NCBI GenBank assembly: GCA_002396205.1
Contig: DGXB01000048.1
Span: 1 to 16,234 of the forward strand
Direction: 5' to 3'
DNA length: 16,234 nt
Origin: Bacteroidales bacterium UBA4243
GTDB lineage: Bacteria; Bacteroidota; Bacteroidia; Bacteroidales; F082
The translations under genes and the position numbers were made by a program. Below the pieces are notes generated by a model that worked only from the letters and a program-made list of their open reading frames with translations, was not told where the DNA came from and made no database searches. Of the stretch, positions 1-7,436 are shown in pieces; positions within the stretch are counted from its first letter, which is position 1, and the number at the start of each line of letters is the position of its first letter.

Positions 1-33
1 GGAGACGTAGTACCACTCTACTACTCGCGCATG

Positions 34-106
34 TGCCCAGAACCGGAATCGAACCAGTGACAAGAGGATTTTCAGTCCTCTGCTCTACCATCTGAGCTAC
101 GGTACC
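34..106 (-). tRNA. tRNA-Phe (anticodon GAA), acceptor stem mismatched
   Basis: Read on the minus strand, the D arm (GCTC/GAGC), the anticodon arm (GAGGA/TCCTC around loop CTGAAAA, anticodon GAA at 71-73) and the T arm (ACTGG/CCGGT around TTCGATT) are all present with normal spacing, so this is a phenylalanine tRNA. CCA is not encoded after the discriminator A at 34. The odd part is the acceptor stem. The 5' strand GGTACCG (100-106) faces TCTGGGC (35-41), and only the terminal G-C pair plus two G-T wobbles form. Each half looks like a plausible tRNA end, but the two do not belong together. It may be a decayed gene, a recombinant between two tRNA genes, or an assembly join near the window start. 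Identity as tRNA-Phe is fairly sure; function is not. Confidence 0.75.
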
Positions 107-123
107 TCCGTTGTTTGCGCCTG

Positions 124-153
124 CAAAAGTACGACATTTTTCTGAATTGGCAA
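124..153 (-). promoter_or_regulatory. Promoter of tRNA-Phe (Bacteroidetes -33/-7 type)
   Basis: On the minus strand a -33 TTG (151-153) and a -7 box TACTTTTG (124-131, matching TAnnTTTG) are separated by exactly 19 nt. The predicted transcription start is near 117, about ten bases before the mature tRNA 5' end at 106. Motif and spacing are read from sequence; activity is inferred. Confidence 0.65.
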
Positions 154-254
154 GAAAAAATCTTCAAAAACTGATATTTTTTTATTTTTGTAAATGTTTT
201 GTGTTGAAAATCAGTGAGATAATTTTTTACCCTTTTATTTAAGGCAATAAAAAC

Positions 255-285
255 TTGCTCAACGAGTTAAAAAATCGGATATTTG
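255..285 (+). promoter_or_regulatory. Probable promoter of the outer-membrane protein gene
   Basis: TTG (255-257) is followed after 20 nt by GATATTTG (278-285), one mismatch from TAnnTTTG. The predicted start is near 292. The stretch 281-296 is identical to 5130-5145 in front of the PpiD gene, which supports a shared promoter and initial transcribed region. It also argues against translation starting at the in-frame TTG at 255, because that codon lies in the -33 element. Confidence 0.5.
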
Positions 286-296
286 CACGCTCAAAA

Positions 297-322
297 CCCC
301 TTGTTTCCATGTGGGAAAGGGG
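297..322 (+). promoter_or_regulatory. 5' leader hairpin before the outer-membrane protein gene
   Basis: CCCC (297-300) pairs with GGGG (319-322) and TTTCC (304-308) with GGAAA (314-318). This leaves a three-base bulge and a five-base loop that holds the alternative ATG at 309. It sits between the predicted transcription start and the ATG chosen at 348. It could hide the upstream ATG or stabilise the leader; no regulatory role is shown. Confidence 0.35.
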
Positions 323-347
323 AGGAGTGTGCGCAAGATTGCTAAAT

Positions 348-1652
348 ATGAGAATCTCTACTATTCTGAAACCCATTGTGGTTGCTACGCTTTTGGTCGT
401 GCTGGGAGTTGGTGCCTTTGCCCAGGCCGATGTGGATTCGCCCTATTCCCTGTTCGGGCCGGGGCAAATCAACGAACGGTCGATGAACACAAGGCTTAAA
501 GGTATGGGCGGCGTGGCCAACGCCATGTATGACAAGGGCATCATCAATGCCGAGAACCCCGCCTCGTATGCCAAGATCGACTCGTTGGCTTTCCTCTTCG
601 ACGCCGGTTTCTACTTCAAGGCCTCGACCTTCAGCACATCGAGCCGATCCGAGCAGGGCAGCAACGCCTCGTTCGACCACATCTCGATGGCCTTCGGCCT
701 GACACCCTGGTGGAAGATGGCCATCGGTGTGCAACCCCTCACCACGGCGGGCTACACCGTGCTCGTCAACCAGACTGTTACCGATGTGGGCACCACCACC
801 ACCCGTTTCAAGGGCAATGGTGGCATCAACCAAGCCTTCGTGGGCACGGCCTTCAAGCTCGGGAAGCATTTCGCCTTGGGTGCCAACGCCTACTATTTGT
901 TTGGCAACAGCAAGTCGGAAACGTCGCTCTACTTCCCTGACTCGACCTACATGCTCGGCACCCGCACCAGCCTCGACTTGATGGTGCATTCCTTCATGTT
1001 CGACTATGGCGCACTCTTCAACACGCAGGTGGGCAACGACATGGAGCTTGGCGTGGGCCTCACCTATACCCAGAAAATCAACGTGAATGCCGACCAAACC
1101 CTGCTCATCCGCTCGTTTGAGGAAGACATGTCGACCGATGTCGAATACATCATCGACACCATCGCCAGCGAAAAGAGCGCGACGAAGATCACCATGCCGC
1201 ATGGCTTTGGCGTGGGTCTGTCGCTGCAAAAGGGTGACGAATGGGCCTTGGGTGCCGATTTCAACTGGACGCAATGGTCGAAATTTGCTCGTCAAGGCAA
1301 CATCGAAGGCTTGCGCGACTCGTGGCAAGCCTCGGTTGGTTTCGAGTTCACGCCGCGCCACACTACCATTTCGGGCTATTTCTCGCGCGTCACCTACCGT
1401 TTCGGAGGCTTCTATGAACATGGCTTCATTAACCTTAAGGGCAAAGATGACATCAACCATAATATTAATAAGGTGGGCATCACGGCGGGCATGTCGCTGC
1501 CGTTGCCACGCACCCAGTCGAAGGTCAACTTGGCCTTCGAAGCGGGCCAATACGGCACTCGCGAAGGTGGCTTGATACAGGAACGCTATGCCAAGCTGAG
1601 CGTCGGCATAGCGGTGTTCGAGCATTGGTTCCAGAAGCGCAAATACAAATAA
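348..1652 (+). CDS. Outer-membrane beta-barrel protein (FadL/OmpP1-like, Bacteroidetes type)
   Basis: The 434-residue product starts with a signal peptide (charged MRISTILK, hydrophobic VVATLLVVLGVG, cleavage after AFAQ). The mature N-terminus, SPYSLFGPGQ, resembles the SPYS-x-FG motif of a Bacteroidetes outer-membrane protein family. The rest alternates short hydrophobic and polar stretches rich in glycine and aromatic residues, as in transmembrane beta strands. I chose ATG 348 because it gives a clean signal peptide and lies downstream of the predicted promoter. The longer forms from TTG 255 or ATG 309 would bury that signal. Its exact cargo is unknown; FadL-type hydrophobic transport is only an analogy. 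It heads a block with a TPR protein, LptC, a CorC-like protein and PpiD, consistent with an envelope role. The gap to the next gene is 77 nt. Confidence 0.75.
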   Translation: MRISTILKPIVVATLLVVLGVGAFAQADVDSPYSLFGPGQINERSMNTRLKGMGGVANAMYDKGIINAENPASYAKIDSLAFLFDAGFYFKASTFSTSSRSEQGSNASFDHISMAFGLTPWWKMAIGVQPLTTAGYTVLVNQTVTDVGTTTTRFKGNGGINQAFVGTAFKLGKHFALGANAYYLFGNSKSETSLYFPDSTYMLGTRTSLDLMVHSFMFDYGALFNTQVGNDMELGVGLTYTQKINVNADQTLLIRSFEEDMSTDVEYIIDTIASEKSATKITMPHGFGVGLSLQKGDEWALGADFNWTQWSKFARQGNIEGLRDSWQASVGFEFTPRHTTISGYFSRVTYRFGGFYEHGFINLKGKDDINHNINKVGITAGMSLPLPRTQSKVNLAFEAGQYGTREGGLIQERYAKLSVGIAVFEHWFQKRKYK

Positions 1653-1729
1653 GATGACGCCAAACGATAATTTTGGAATGATATTTGGATAAGCGAATAA
1701 CAAGTCAAACAACTAAAATAAGAGAAGAG

Positions 1730-3181
1730 ATGAAAACGAAAAGATTTTTGATGATTGCCGTTATGATTGGAATGGCAATGAGTGCAACCGCCCAAGAGGC
1801 ATCGGAGTCGAAGTATGGCAACGACAGCGTTGCCTGCGTGACCAACCTGTCGATCTACGGCGAGGCCTACAAGCAGTGGGAAGCCTCCAAGTTCGCTCCT
1901 GAAGCCATCAGCATGGAAATGGTGAAGGCTTGGAGAGAGGTGTTCCTCAACTGCCCACGCTCAAGCCAACTCATCTACACGAGAGGTGAGAAGATCATGG
2001 ACTACTTCATCCGCACCAACCCGGCGCAAAAGGATGCCTACATCGACACCATCTGCATGATGATGGACAACCGCGCCAAGTATTTCGGCATCGACCCCAA
2101 GACGGGCAACTCGCAAGTGGCCAACATCATGGGCCGTAAGGGCTTGCTCATCTACACCTACAACAAGAACCGTTATGAAGAGGCCTACAACGTGCTGAAA
2201 GACGCCGTGGCCCTCGACGCCTCGCAGCTGCAAGGCGCCTACATCGACGCCTACTTCAAGGCCACAATCGACATGGTGAACAACGACAAGGCCGAGAAGA
2301 TGACGATCATTAACGTCTACCAGGAACTCTCCGAGGTGCTCGACAACAACATCGGCGCCTTGGCCGAGACCGAGACGCAACTCGAAACCGCCAAGGCAGA
2401 AGCCGAGGCCGCTGGCGACACCGAAGCCGTTGCCGGATTCGACAAGCAGATGGAGAAAAACGAGAAGAACATCAACATCAACAAAGGTGTGAAGAATAAC
2501 CTCGACAACCTGTTCTCGCCCTTCGCCTCGTGCGACGACCTGATCAAGGTGTTCAGCGCCAAGATGGCCGAAACGCCCGACGACGTGACACTGCTCAAGC
2601 GCATCACCACCATCTTGGATAAGAAGGACTGCACCGAGCATAAGCTCTTCTTGGATGCCGCCGTCAGACTCAACGAGCTGGAACCCAGCCCCGAGGCTTC
2701 CTACAGCTTGGGCATCAAGTTCTTCAAGGACAAGAAGTATAGCGAAGCTGCCACCTTCTTCGACCAGGCCACCAAGACCGAGAACAACGACCGTAAATAT
2801 CGTGCCTACCGCAACTTGGGCATGTGCTACCAGAACATGGGTAGCCTTGGCCGCGCACGCGACATCTTCAGAAGAGCCGCCCAGGTTGACCCGACCAATG
2901 GCGAGCCTTACCTGCTCATCGCCATGCTCTATGCCGAAAGCTCGAAGCAGTTCAGCGGCGACATCGACAGCAAGGCCGTGTTCTGGGCCGCCGTCGACAA
3001 GTGCAACAAGGCCAAGGCCATCGACCCCTCGTGCGCCGAACGCGCCAACGGCCTGATCCGCGCCTACAGCGCCGCCTTCCCGGCCATGGAGGTCATCTTC
3101 TTCAACGACTACAACGAAGGCCAAAGCTACAACGTCGGTGGCTGGATCGGTGAAACCACCACCATCAGAGCCAGAAAGTAA
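1730..3181 (+). CDS. Secreted TPR-repeat protein
   Basis: The 483-residue product begins with a signal peptide (MKTKRFLMIAVMIGMAMSATAQ), which fixes the start at ATG 1730 rather than an upstream in-frame TTG at 1685. The middle (about residues 205-250) is rich in Glu, Ala and Lys and probably forms a coiled coil. Residues about 325-410 show at least two TPR units with the pattern of G at helix turns and A/Y positions (SLGIKFFKDKKYSEAATFF, then NLGMCYQNMGSLGRARDIF), and degenerate units may occur upstream. The C-terminus has a conserved-looking tail (NVGGWIGETTTIRARK). TPR proteins are scaffolds, so this one likely organises envelope partners in the periplasm. The lptC start abuts its stop, so the two genes are co-transcribed. 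No enzymatic motif is seen. Confidence 0.8.
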   Translation: MKTKRFLMIAVMIGMAMSATAQEASESKYGNDSVACVTNLSIYGEAYKQWEASKFAPEAISMEMVKAWREVFLNCPRSSQLIYTRGEKIMDYFIRTNPAQKDAYIDTICMMMDNRAKYFGIDPKTGNSQVANIMGRKGLLIYTYNKNRYEEAYNVLKDAVALDASQLQGAYIDAYFKATIDMVNNDKAEKMTIINVYQELSEVLDNNIGALAETETQLETAKAEAEAAGDTEAVAGFDKQMEKNEKNININKGVKNNLDNLFSPFASCDDLIKVFSAKMAETPDDVTLLKRITTILDKKDCTEHKLFLDAAVRLNELEPSPEASYSLGIKFFKDKKYSEAATFFDQATKTENNDRKYRAYRNLGMCYQNMGSLGRARDIFRRAAQVDPTNGEPYLLIAMLYAESSKQFSGDIDSKAVFWAAVDKCNKAKAIDPSCAERANGLIRAYSAAFPAMEVIFFNDYNEGQSYNVGGWIGETTTIRARK

Positions 3182-3742
3182 TTGAAAAACTTCCTGAAAA
3201 TAGGAATCCTACTCAACATCACAGCCTCTGTGGCTGTGATGTTGTTTTCGTGTTCAAACCCCGATGCCGTCATCCAGGCTATGGGTTCGGACGACACGCT
3301 GTCGGGCGTCATTGCCGACAGCGTGGTGTTCTATCGCAGCGACTCCGGCATTGTCAACCTCGAACTCCACACACCGCGTTTGGTGCGCATGGAGACTGAC
3401 GACGACATCATGGAGTTTCCGCTCGGCTTCGACGTTTTCATGTTCGACAAAGGGCAGAAAACCACCGAACTCCACGCCGACTATGGCAAGAACTACGGCA
3501 AACAACGCCTAATCGAGGCCATGGGCAATGTGGTCGTGAAGAACTTCGGCAGCAACGAAACCATGTATTCCGACAAGTTCTTTTGGTATCAGGACCAAAA
3601 GATGATCTACACCCGCTCGCATGTCAAGATTGTAACACCTGACAAGCAAATCGAGGCCGACAGCTTGGTGGCCAAGGAGGATTTTTCGGAATATACCATG
3701 TATTCGGGCAGCGCGCTGCTCGACGTCGACGAGGAGGAATGA
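3182..3742 (+). CDS. lptC: LptC-family LPS export lipoprotein
   Basis: The 186-residue product matches the size and layout of Bacteroidetes LptC, the periplasmic protein that passes LPS from the LptB2FG transporter to LptA. It has an N-terminal signal (MKNFLKIG then a hydrophobic stretch) ending in a lipobox LFSC with Cys24. A beta-rich domain with the LptC pattern (DSVVFYRSDSG, YSDKFFW, SHVKIVTPDKQIEADSL) follows. The start is TTG, directly after the TAA of the TPR gene with no spacer. The first in-frame ATG (3239) would delete the signal peptide and leave only a few residues before the cysteine, so TTG is preferred. A 13-bp perfect hairpin lies in the signal-peptide codons (3214-3244). The next gene starts 3 nt after the stop, indicating tight coupling. 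Many proteobacterial LptC proteins are membrane anchored; here lipidation is inferred. Confidence 0.82.
   Translation: MKNFLKIGILLNITASVAVMLFSCSNPDAVIQAMGSDDTLSGVIADSVVFYRSDSGIVNLELHTPRLVRMETDDDIMEFPLGFDVFMFDKGQKTTELHADYGKNYGKQRLIEAMGNVVVKNFGSNETMYSDKFFWYQDQKMIYTRSHVKIVTPDKQIEADSLVAKEDFSEYTMYSGSALLDVDEEE
3214..3244 (+). promoter_or_regulatory. 13-bp perfect hairpin inside lptC start region
   Basis: Bases 3214-3226 are the exact reverse complement of 3232-3244, with a five-base loop TCTGT and then TTTT at 3245-3248. The shape resembles an intrinsic terminator or attenuator, but it lies in codons 11-21 of lptC. It could partly terminate read-through from the TPR gene, protect mRNA ends, or slow initiation at the TTG start. 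The inverted repeat is seen directly; the role is inference. Confidence 0.45.
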
Positions 3743-3745
3743 GCC

Positions 3746-5032
3746 ATGGACAGCTGGATTGTGGTAGCGATAACCTTGTTTTTCTCGGCCCTCTGCTCGG
3801 GGCTTGAGATCGCCTTCAACAGCATTAACCGTCTCCAGCTTGAGGTGGAGCTGACCAAGAACACCTTTTCGGCCAAGGTCATCAGCCTGTTCTTCAAGGA
3901 CCAGTCGCGCTTCATCACTTCGTTGCTCTTGGGCAACAACATCGCGCTCATCATCTACGGCATGAGCATGTCGGCGATCCTCGACGCGCCCGTTGTGCGT
4001 TGGTTAGGCTACCTCTCGATTAGCAACGATTTCACGGTGCTGTTGCTGAAGACCATCCTTTCAACGCTGCTTGTGCTCTTGGTGGGCGAGTTCCTGCCCA
4101 AGGTGCTGTTTCGCATCAATCCCAATGCCATCCTTTCGTTTTTTGCCGTACCCACCTTCGTCTGCTATTGCCTTCTCTATCCGCTGATCCTCATCTACAC
4201 TTGCATTTCTGAACTCATCATCCGCTATGTGCTACGCCTCAAGGTCGACAAGGAGGAATACACCTTCAGCACCGTCGACTTGAACGACTACATCGCCGAA
4301 TATGCCGACCCGGAGGAAGCCGACGAAGACATGCAGCAGGAGATACAGCTTTTCCAGAACGTGATGGAGTTCCGCTCGGTGAAGCTGCGCGAGTGCATGG
4401 GGCCGCGCAACGAGATTGAGGCCGTGAAGCTGACCGACAGCATCGAGGCCGTGAAGGCCCGTTTCGAGGAGACCAAACACTCCAAGCTCATCGTGATTGG
4501 CGAGAGCATCGACGACATTGTGGGCTATGTGCACCTCAACGACGTGGTGCGTGCCGTGGCCGACCACCGCGAAGCCACCGTGGCCGACCTCATCCGCAAG
4601 ATTGACTTCTTCCCCGAGACCTACACCGCCGACCGTCTGCTGAAGCATTTCATCGCCAAGCGGCAAGGCGTGGCCGCCGTCGTCGACGAGTTTGGCGGCA
4701 CCGCAGGCATCGTCACCATGGAAGACGTGGTGGAGGAGATTTTTGGCGAAATCGACGACGAGTACGACGTCGAGGAAGAAGTGGAAAAAGTGGTGGGCAA
4801 CAACACCTTCATCCTCTCGGCACGCCTCGAAATCGACTATCTCAACGAGACTTACAAGCTCAACCTGCCCGTTTCCGACGACTACGAGACCTTGGCCGGC
4901 TTGGTTTTGCACTATTGCGAGAGCATCCCCGAACAAGGTCAGGTGGTTGAAATCGGCAATTATCGCATCAAGATCCTCAAGGCCTCCAACATGAAATTGG
5001 ACGAAGTGGAACTTCAAATCAAAAACAAATGA
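3746..5032 (+). CDS. CorC/HlyC (CNNM-CBS) family membrane protein, GldE-like
   Basis: The 428-residue protein has the standard family layout. An N-terminal DUF21/CNNM membrane domain (about residues 1-180) has hydrophobic segments near 3-23, 54-74, 95-120 and 128-162, including GEFLPKVLF. Two CBS domains follow (about 216-272 and 282-342, with VDEFGGTAGIVTMEDVVEEI), then a C-terminal CorC_HlyC domain (about 350-425). CNNM/CorC proteins are linked to Mg2+ or other divalent cation export; the older name hemolysin is misleading. In gliding Bacteroidetes a relative is called GldE. The start is ATG 3746, 3 nt after the lptC stop and preceded by GAGGAGG eight bases upstream, which also encodes the acidic LptC end. 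Family assignment is firm; the transported ion is unknown. Confidence 0.88.
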   Translation: MDSWIVVAITLFFSALCSGLEIAFNSINRLQLEVELTKNTFSAKVISLFFKDQSRFITSLLLGNNIALIIYGMSMSAILDAPVVRWLGYLSISNDFTVLLLKTILSTLLVLLVGEFLPKVLFRINPNAILSFFAVPTFVCYCLLYPLILIYTCISELIIRYVLRLKVDKEEYTFSTVDLNDYIAEYADPEEADEDMQQEIQLFQNVMEFRSVKLRECMGPRNEIEAVKLTDSIEAVKARFEETKHSKLIVIGESIDDIVGYVHLNDVVRAVADHREATVADLIRKIDFFPETYTADRLLKHFIAKRQGVAAVVDEFGGTAGIVTMEDVVEEIFGEIDDEYDVEEEVEKVVGNNTFILSARLEIDYLNETYKLNLPVSDDYETLAGLVLHYCESIPEQGQVVEIGNYRIKILKASNMKLDEVELQIKNK

Positions 5033-5126
5033 CTGGGTTTTAGATGGTTATGAAAACAAATACATGGAATTGCGCTTGTTGAAAAATAAAAATCAAACAA
5101 AATTCCCTGCGAGTTGAAATCTTTAC

Positions 5127-5145
5127 TAAATTTGCACGCTCAAAA
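5127..5145 (+). promoter_or_regulatory. Probable promoter of the PpiD-like gene
   Basis: TAAATTTG (5127-5134) matches the -7 consensus TAnnTTTG. The following bases to 5145 are identical to those at the promoter near 281-296. No TTG is found at 19-21 nt upstream; the nearest (5114-5116) is only 10 nt away, so the -33 element is weak or absent. The predicted start is near 5141, giving a leader of about 40 nt. The 147-nt gap at 5033-5179 otherwise shows no terminator or RNA gene. Confidence 0.45.
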
Positions 5146-5179
5146 AATGAAGTTTAATAAGTAAATAGAGAATAGAATT

Positions 5180-7303
5180 ATGGCAGCAATTGAAAAAATC
5201 AGAAGACGTTCCGGATTGTTGATTGCAATCATCGGTATCGCACTGTTAGCGTTTGTCTTGCAAGACCTTTTCCAAAGTCAGGGCAGAAACACGGGTCCTA
5301 CGGTAGCCGTCGTCGATGGCGAGAAGATCTCCGTGAGAGACTATGAGACCGCCAAGGAAAAGAATCTTGAGAGCAGAAGGTCTTCGACCAACAACAACAA
5401 TCTCTCTTCCGCTGAGACCTATAGCATCTACAACAGCACTTTGGAAGAGATGATCAAGAACAACATCATGGGCAAGGAGTATGAGGCTTCGGGCATCGGC
5501 ATCACCTCTGAGGAACTCCTGGATCAGATGACGGGCAACAATCCCCACGATTGGGTGGTGCAGAGCTTCAGCGACGCCAACGGCTTCGATCGCGAGCGTG
5601 TGACACAATATCTCCAAAGCCTTAACGACCTTCCGGCTGACTACTACAACCGTTGGTTGGACTTCGAGAAGGCCTTGAAGCAGAACCGTTTGGAGACCAA
5701 GTTCGACAACCTCGTGAAGGCATCCTTCTTCCTTCCCCAGCCTTTGGCACAGAAATATTACGAGAACAAGAACATGAAGGCTTCTGCCGATGTCATCGCT
5801 TTGCGTTATGCCTCCATCCCCGATTCGACGGTGGTCGTGACCGATGCCGACAACAGGGCTTTCTATGAGGAAAACAAGAGCCGCTACGAAACCGACGAGC
5901 GTCGCGACATCGAGTATGTGGTGTTCGAGATCAAGCCTTCGCTGGAAGACCGTCAGGATGCCTTGAAGCACGTGCAGGACATGAGACGCGACTTTGCCGA
6001 CACCGACAACCCGATCAACTTCGTCAACGCCAACTCCGACAAGCGCTACGACAGCACTTGGTTGGGCAGGAAAGACGTTCCTGAACAAATCGAGGCTCCG
6101 ATTTTCGACAATGGCAACGGCATTGGTTATGTGTTTGGCCCCTACGAAAACGGCGATGCCTTCAACTTGGTTCGCATCATCGACCAGATGAACCGCCCCG
6201 ACTCACTGAAAGCCAGCCATATCCTGATTGGTTACAAGGGCGCCTACGGTAGCCAGGACACCATCACCACCAAGGAACAGGCCGAAGCCAAAGCCAACGA
6301 GCTGCTGGCCCAACTGCAAGCCGCCAAGAACAACGATGAACTGTTTGCCCAACTGGCCGCCGAATACAACACTGACGCCACCAAGGACAAGGGCGGCGAC
6401 CTCGACTGGTTCACCGATGGCACCATGGTGACTCCCTTCAACGAATATGTCGTCAACAACGCCGTTGGCTCGTTGGGCGTGGTGGAGACCATGTTTGGCT
6501 ATCATATCGTCAAGGTCACGGGCAAGACCGAACCTCAACCGAAAGTCCGCTTGGCCTATCTGACGCACGAAATCACGGCCAGCACCAAGACTTATCAGAA
6601 GATTTACGCCGACGCCAACAAGTTCGTCACCGAAAACAGGACCTACGACCAATTCAACAAAGCCATCGAAGACCAAGGCTTGACCAAGCGCACGATGCCC
6701 CGTATGAACAAGTCGACCTATCAGATTGCCGGTATCGACAACCCGCGTGAAATCGTTCGCTGGGCTTTCGATGAGAAGACCAAGAAAGGCGATGTTTCGG
6801 AGAAGATTTTCGAACTCGACAATATGCTTGTCGTGGCCGCTCTGACTGGTGTGGTTCACGAAGGCTACGCTCCTTTGGAAGCCGTGGTTGAGCAATCCAA
6901 GTACCAGATCCTCAACAAGAAGAAGGGCCAAATCGCCGTTGAGAAGATGAAGGCTTGTGGCACGGATGTCAACAGGATGGTCAGCGAGCTTGGCGCCGAG
7001 TCGACGACGGTTTCCGATATCACCCTCGATTCGCGTGTGTTGGGCAACTTCGGTGTCGAGGCCGACATCGTGGGTACGCTCCTTGGCATGAAGGAAGGCG
7101 AGGAAGTTGGCCCCATTGCAGGCAACAGCAGCGCTTTCATCATCAAGAACGTGAAATTCACGCAACCTGCCGCCGTCAGCGACTATAGCGACGTCATCAG
7201 GGAGAAGACCAGCCAATTCACCAACAGGGTGTTGGGCGGCGGTGTCTACAACGCCTTGAGAAACCAAGCCAAGATCAAGGACAACAGGACTGAAATCTTC
7301 TAA
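5180..7303 (+). CDS. ppiD: PpiD/SurA-type peptidyl-prolyl isomerase, membrane-anchored
   Basis: The 707-residue protein starts with a short basic N-terminus (IEKIRRRSG) followed by one transmembrane segment (about residues 12-30, LLIAIIGIALLAFVLQDLF). That is the PpiD anchor topology, with the bulk in the periplasm. A SurA_N-like chaperone region follows, and one parvulin domain spans about residues 340-448. Its markers are SHILIG with His347, GGDLDWF, and FGYHIVKV with His442 near the end. Such proteins catalyse proline isomerisation or act as chaperones for outer-membrane proteins leaving the Sec translocon. Length is near that of Bacteroidetes homologues. It has its own promoter and is closed by a terminator, so it may be transcribed separately from the lptC block that it functionally complements. 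The C-terminal third may hold a second degenerate domain. Confidence 0.88.
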   Translation: MAAIEKIRRRSGLLIAIIGIALLAFVLQDLFQSQGRNTGPTVAVVDGEKISVRDYETAKEKNLESRRSSTNNNNLSSAETYSIYNSTLEEMIKNNIMGKEYEASGIGITSEELLDQMTGNNPHDWVVQSFSDANGFDRERVTQYLQSLNDLPADYYNRWLDFEKALKQNRLETKFDNLVKASFFLPQPLAQKYYENKNMKASADVIALRYASIPDSTVVVTDADNRAFYEENKSRYETDERRDIEYVVFEIKPSLEDRQDALKHVQDMRRDFADTDNPINFVNANSDKRYDSTWLGRKDVPEQIEAPIFDNGNGIGYVFGPYENGDAFNLVRIIDQMNRPDSLKASHILIGYKGAYGSQDTITTKEQAEAKANELLAQLQAAKNNDELFAQLAAEYNTDATKDKGGDLDWFTDGTMVTPFNEYVVNNAVGSLGVVETMFGYHIVKVTGKTEPQPKVRLAYLTHEITASTKTYQKIYADANKFVTENRTYDQFNKAIEDQGLTKRTMPRMNKSTYQIAGIDNPREIVRWAFDEKTKKGDVSEKIFELDNMLVVAALTGVVHEGYAPLEAVVEQSKYQILNKKKGQIAVEKMKACGTDVNRMVSELGAESTTVSDITLDSRVLGNFGVEADIVGTLLGMKEGEEVGPIAGNSSAFIIKNVKFTQPAAVSDYSDVIREKTSQFTNRVLGGGVYNALRNQAKIKDNRTEIF

Positions 7304-7337
7304 TCGCAAGATAGTAGATAATTGTTTTCATGGTAGG

Positions 7338-7371
7338 GGTGCGTCGTTTTTCATAGCGGCGCACCTTTTTT
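7338..7371 (+). terminator. Intrinsic terminator after the PpiD-like gene
   Basis: GGTGCGTCG (7338-7346) pairs with CGGCGCACC (7357-7365) over nine pairs including one G-T wobble. The loop is ten bases and six T residues follow (7366-7371). It lies 35 nt after the stop codon. No -7 box is seen between it and the next start at 7437. Confidence 0.85.
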
Positions 7372-7436
7372 ACAGAAACATACTAAGACACCACAAAAAT
7401 CGTTATAGTCGTAAAACAACATTAATTCATAGCCTT

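Noticed and set aside
7..24. GTAGTA/TACTAC hairpin downstream of the tRNA
   Set aside because: Only six pairs and no T tract in view; the window ends before a terminator could be judged.
1668..1687. TAATTTTG and GATATTTG boxes before the TPR gene
   Set aside because: Both resemble -7 boxes, but no TTG lies 19-21 nt upstream. The gene may have its own weak promoter, but the evidence is too thin.
342..1712. Open frame of 456 codons antisense to the outer-membrane protein gene
   Set aside because: Same mirror effect; the plus-strand reading has a signal peptide, promoter and family motifs.
5148..5165. Five-codon open frame in the PpiD leader
   Set aside because: Too short, with no attenuation-like codon content or hairpin pair; probably chance.
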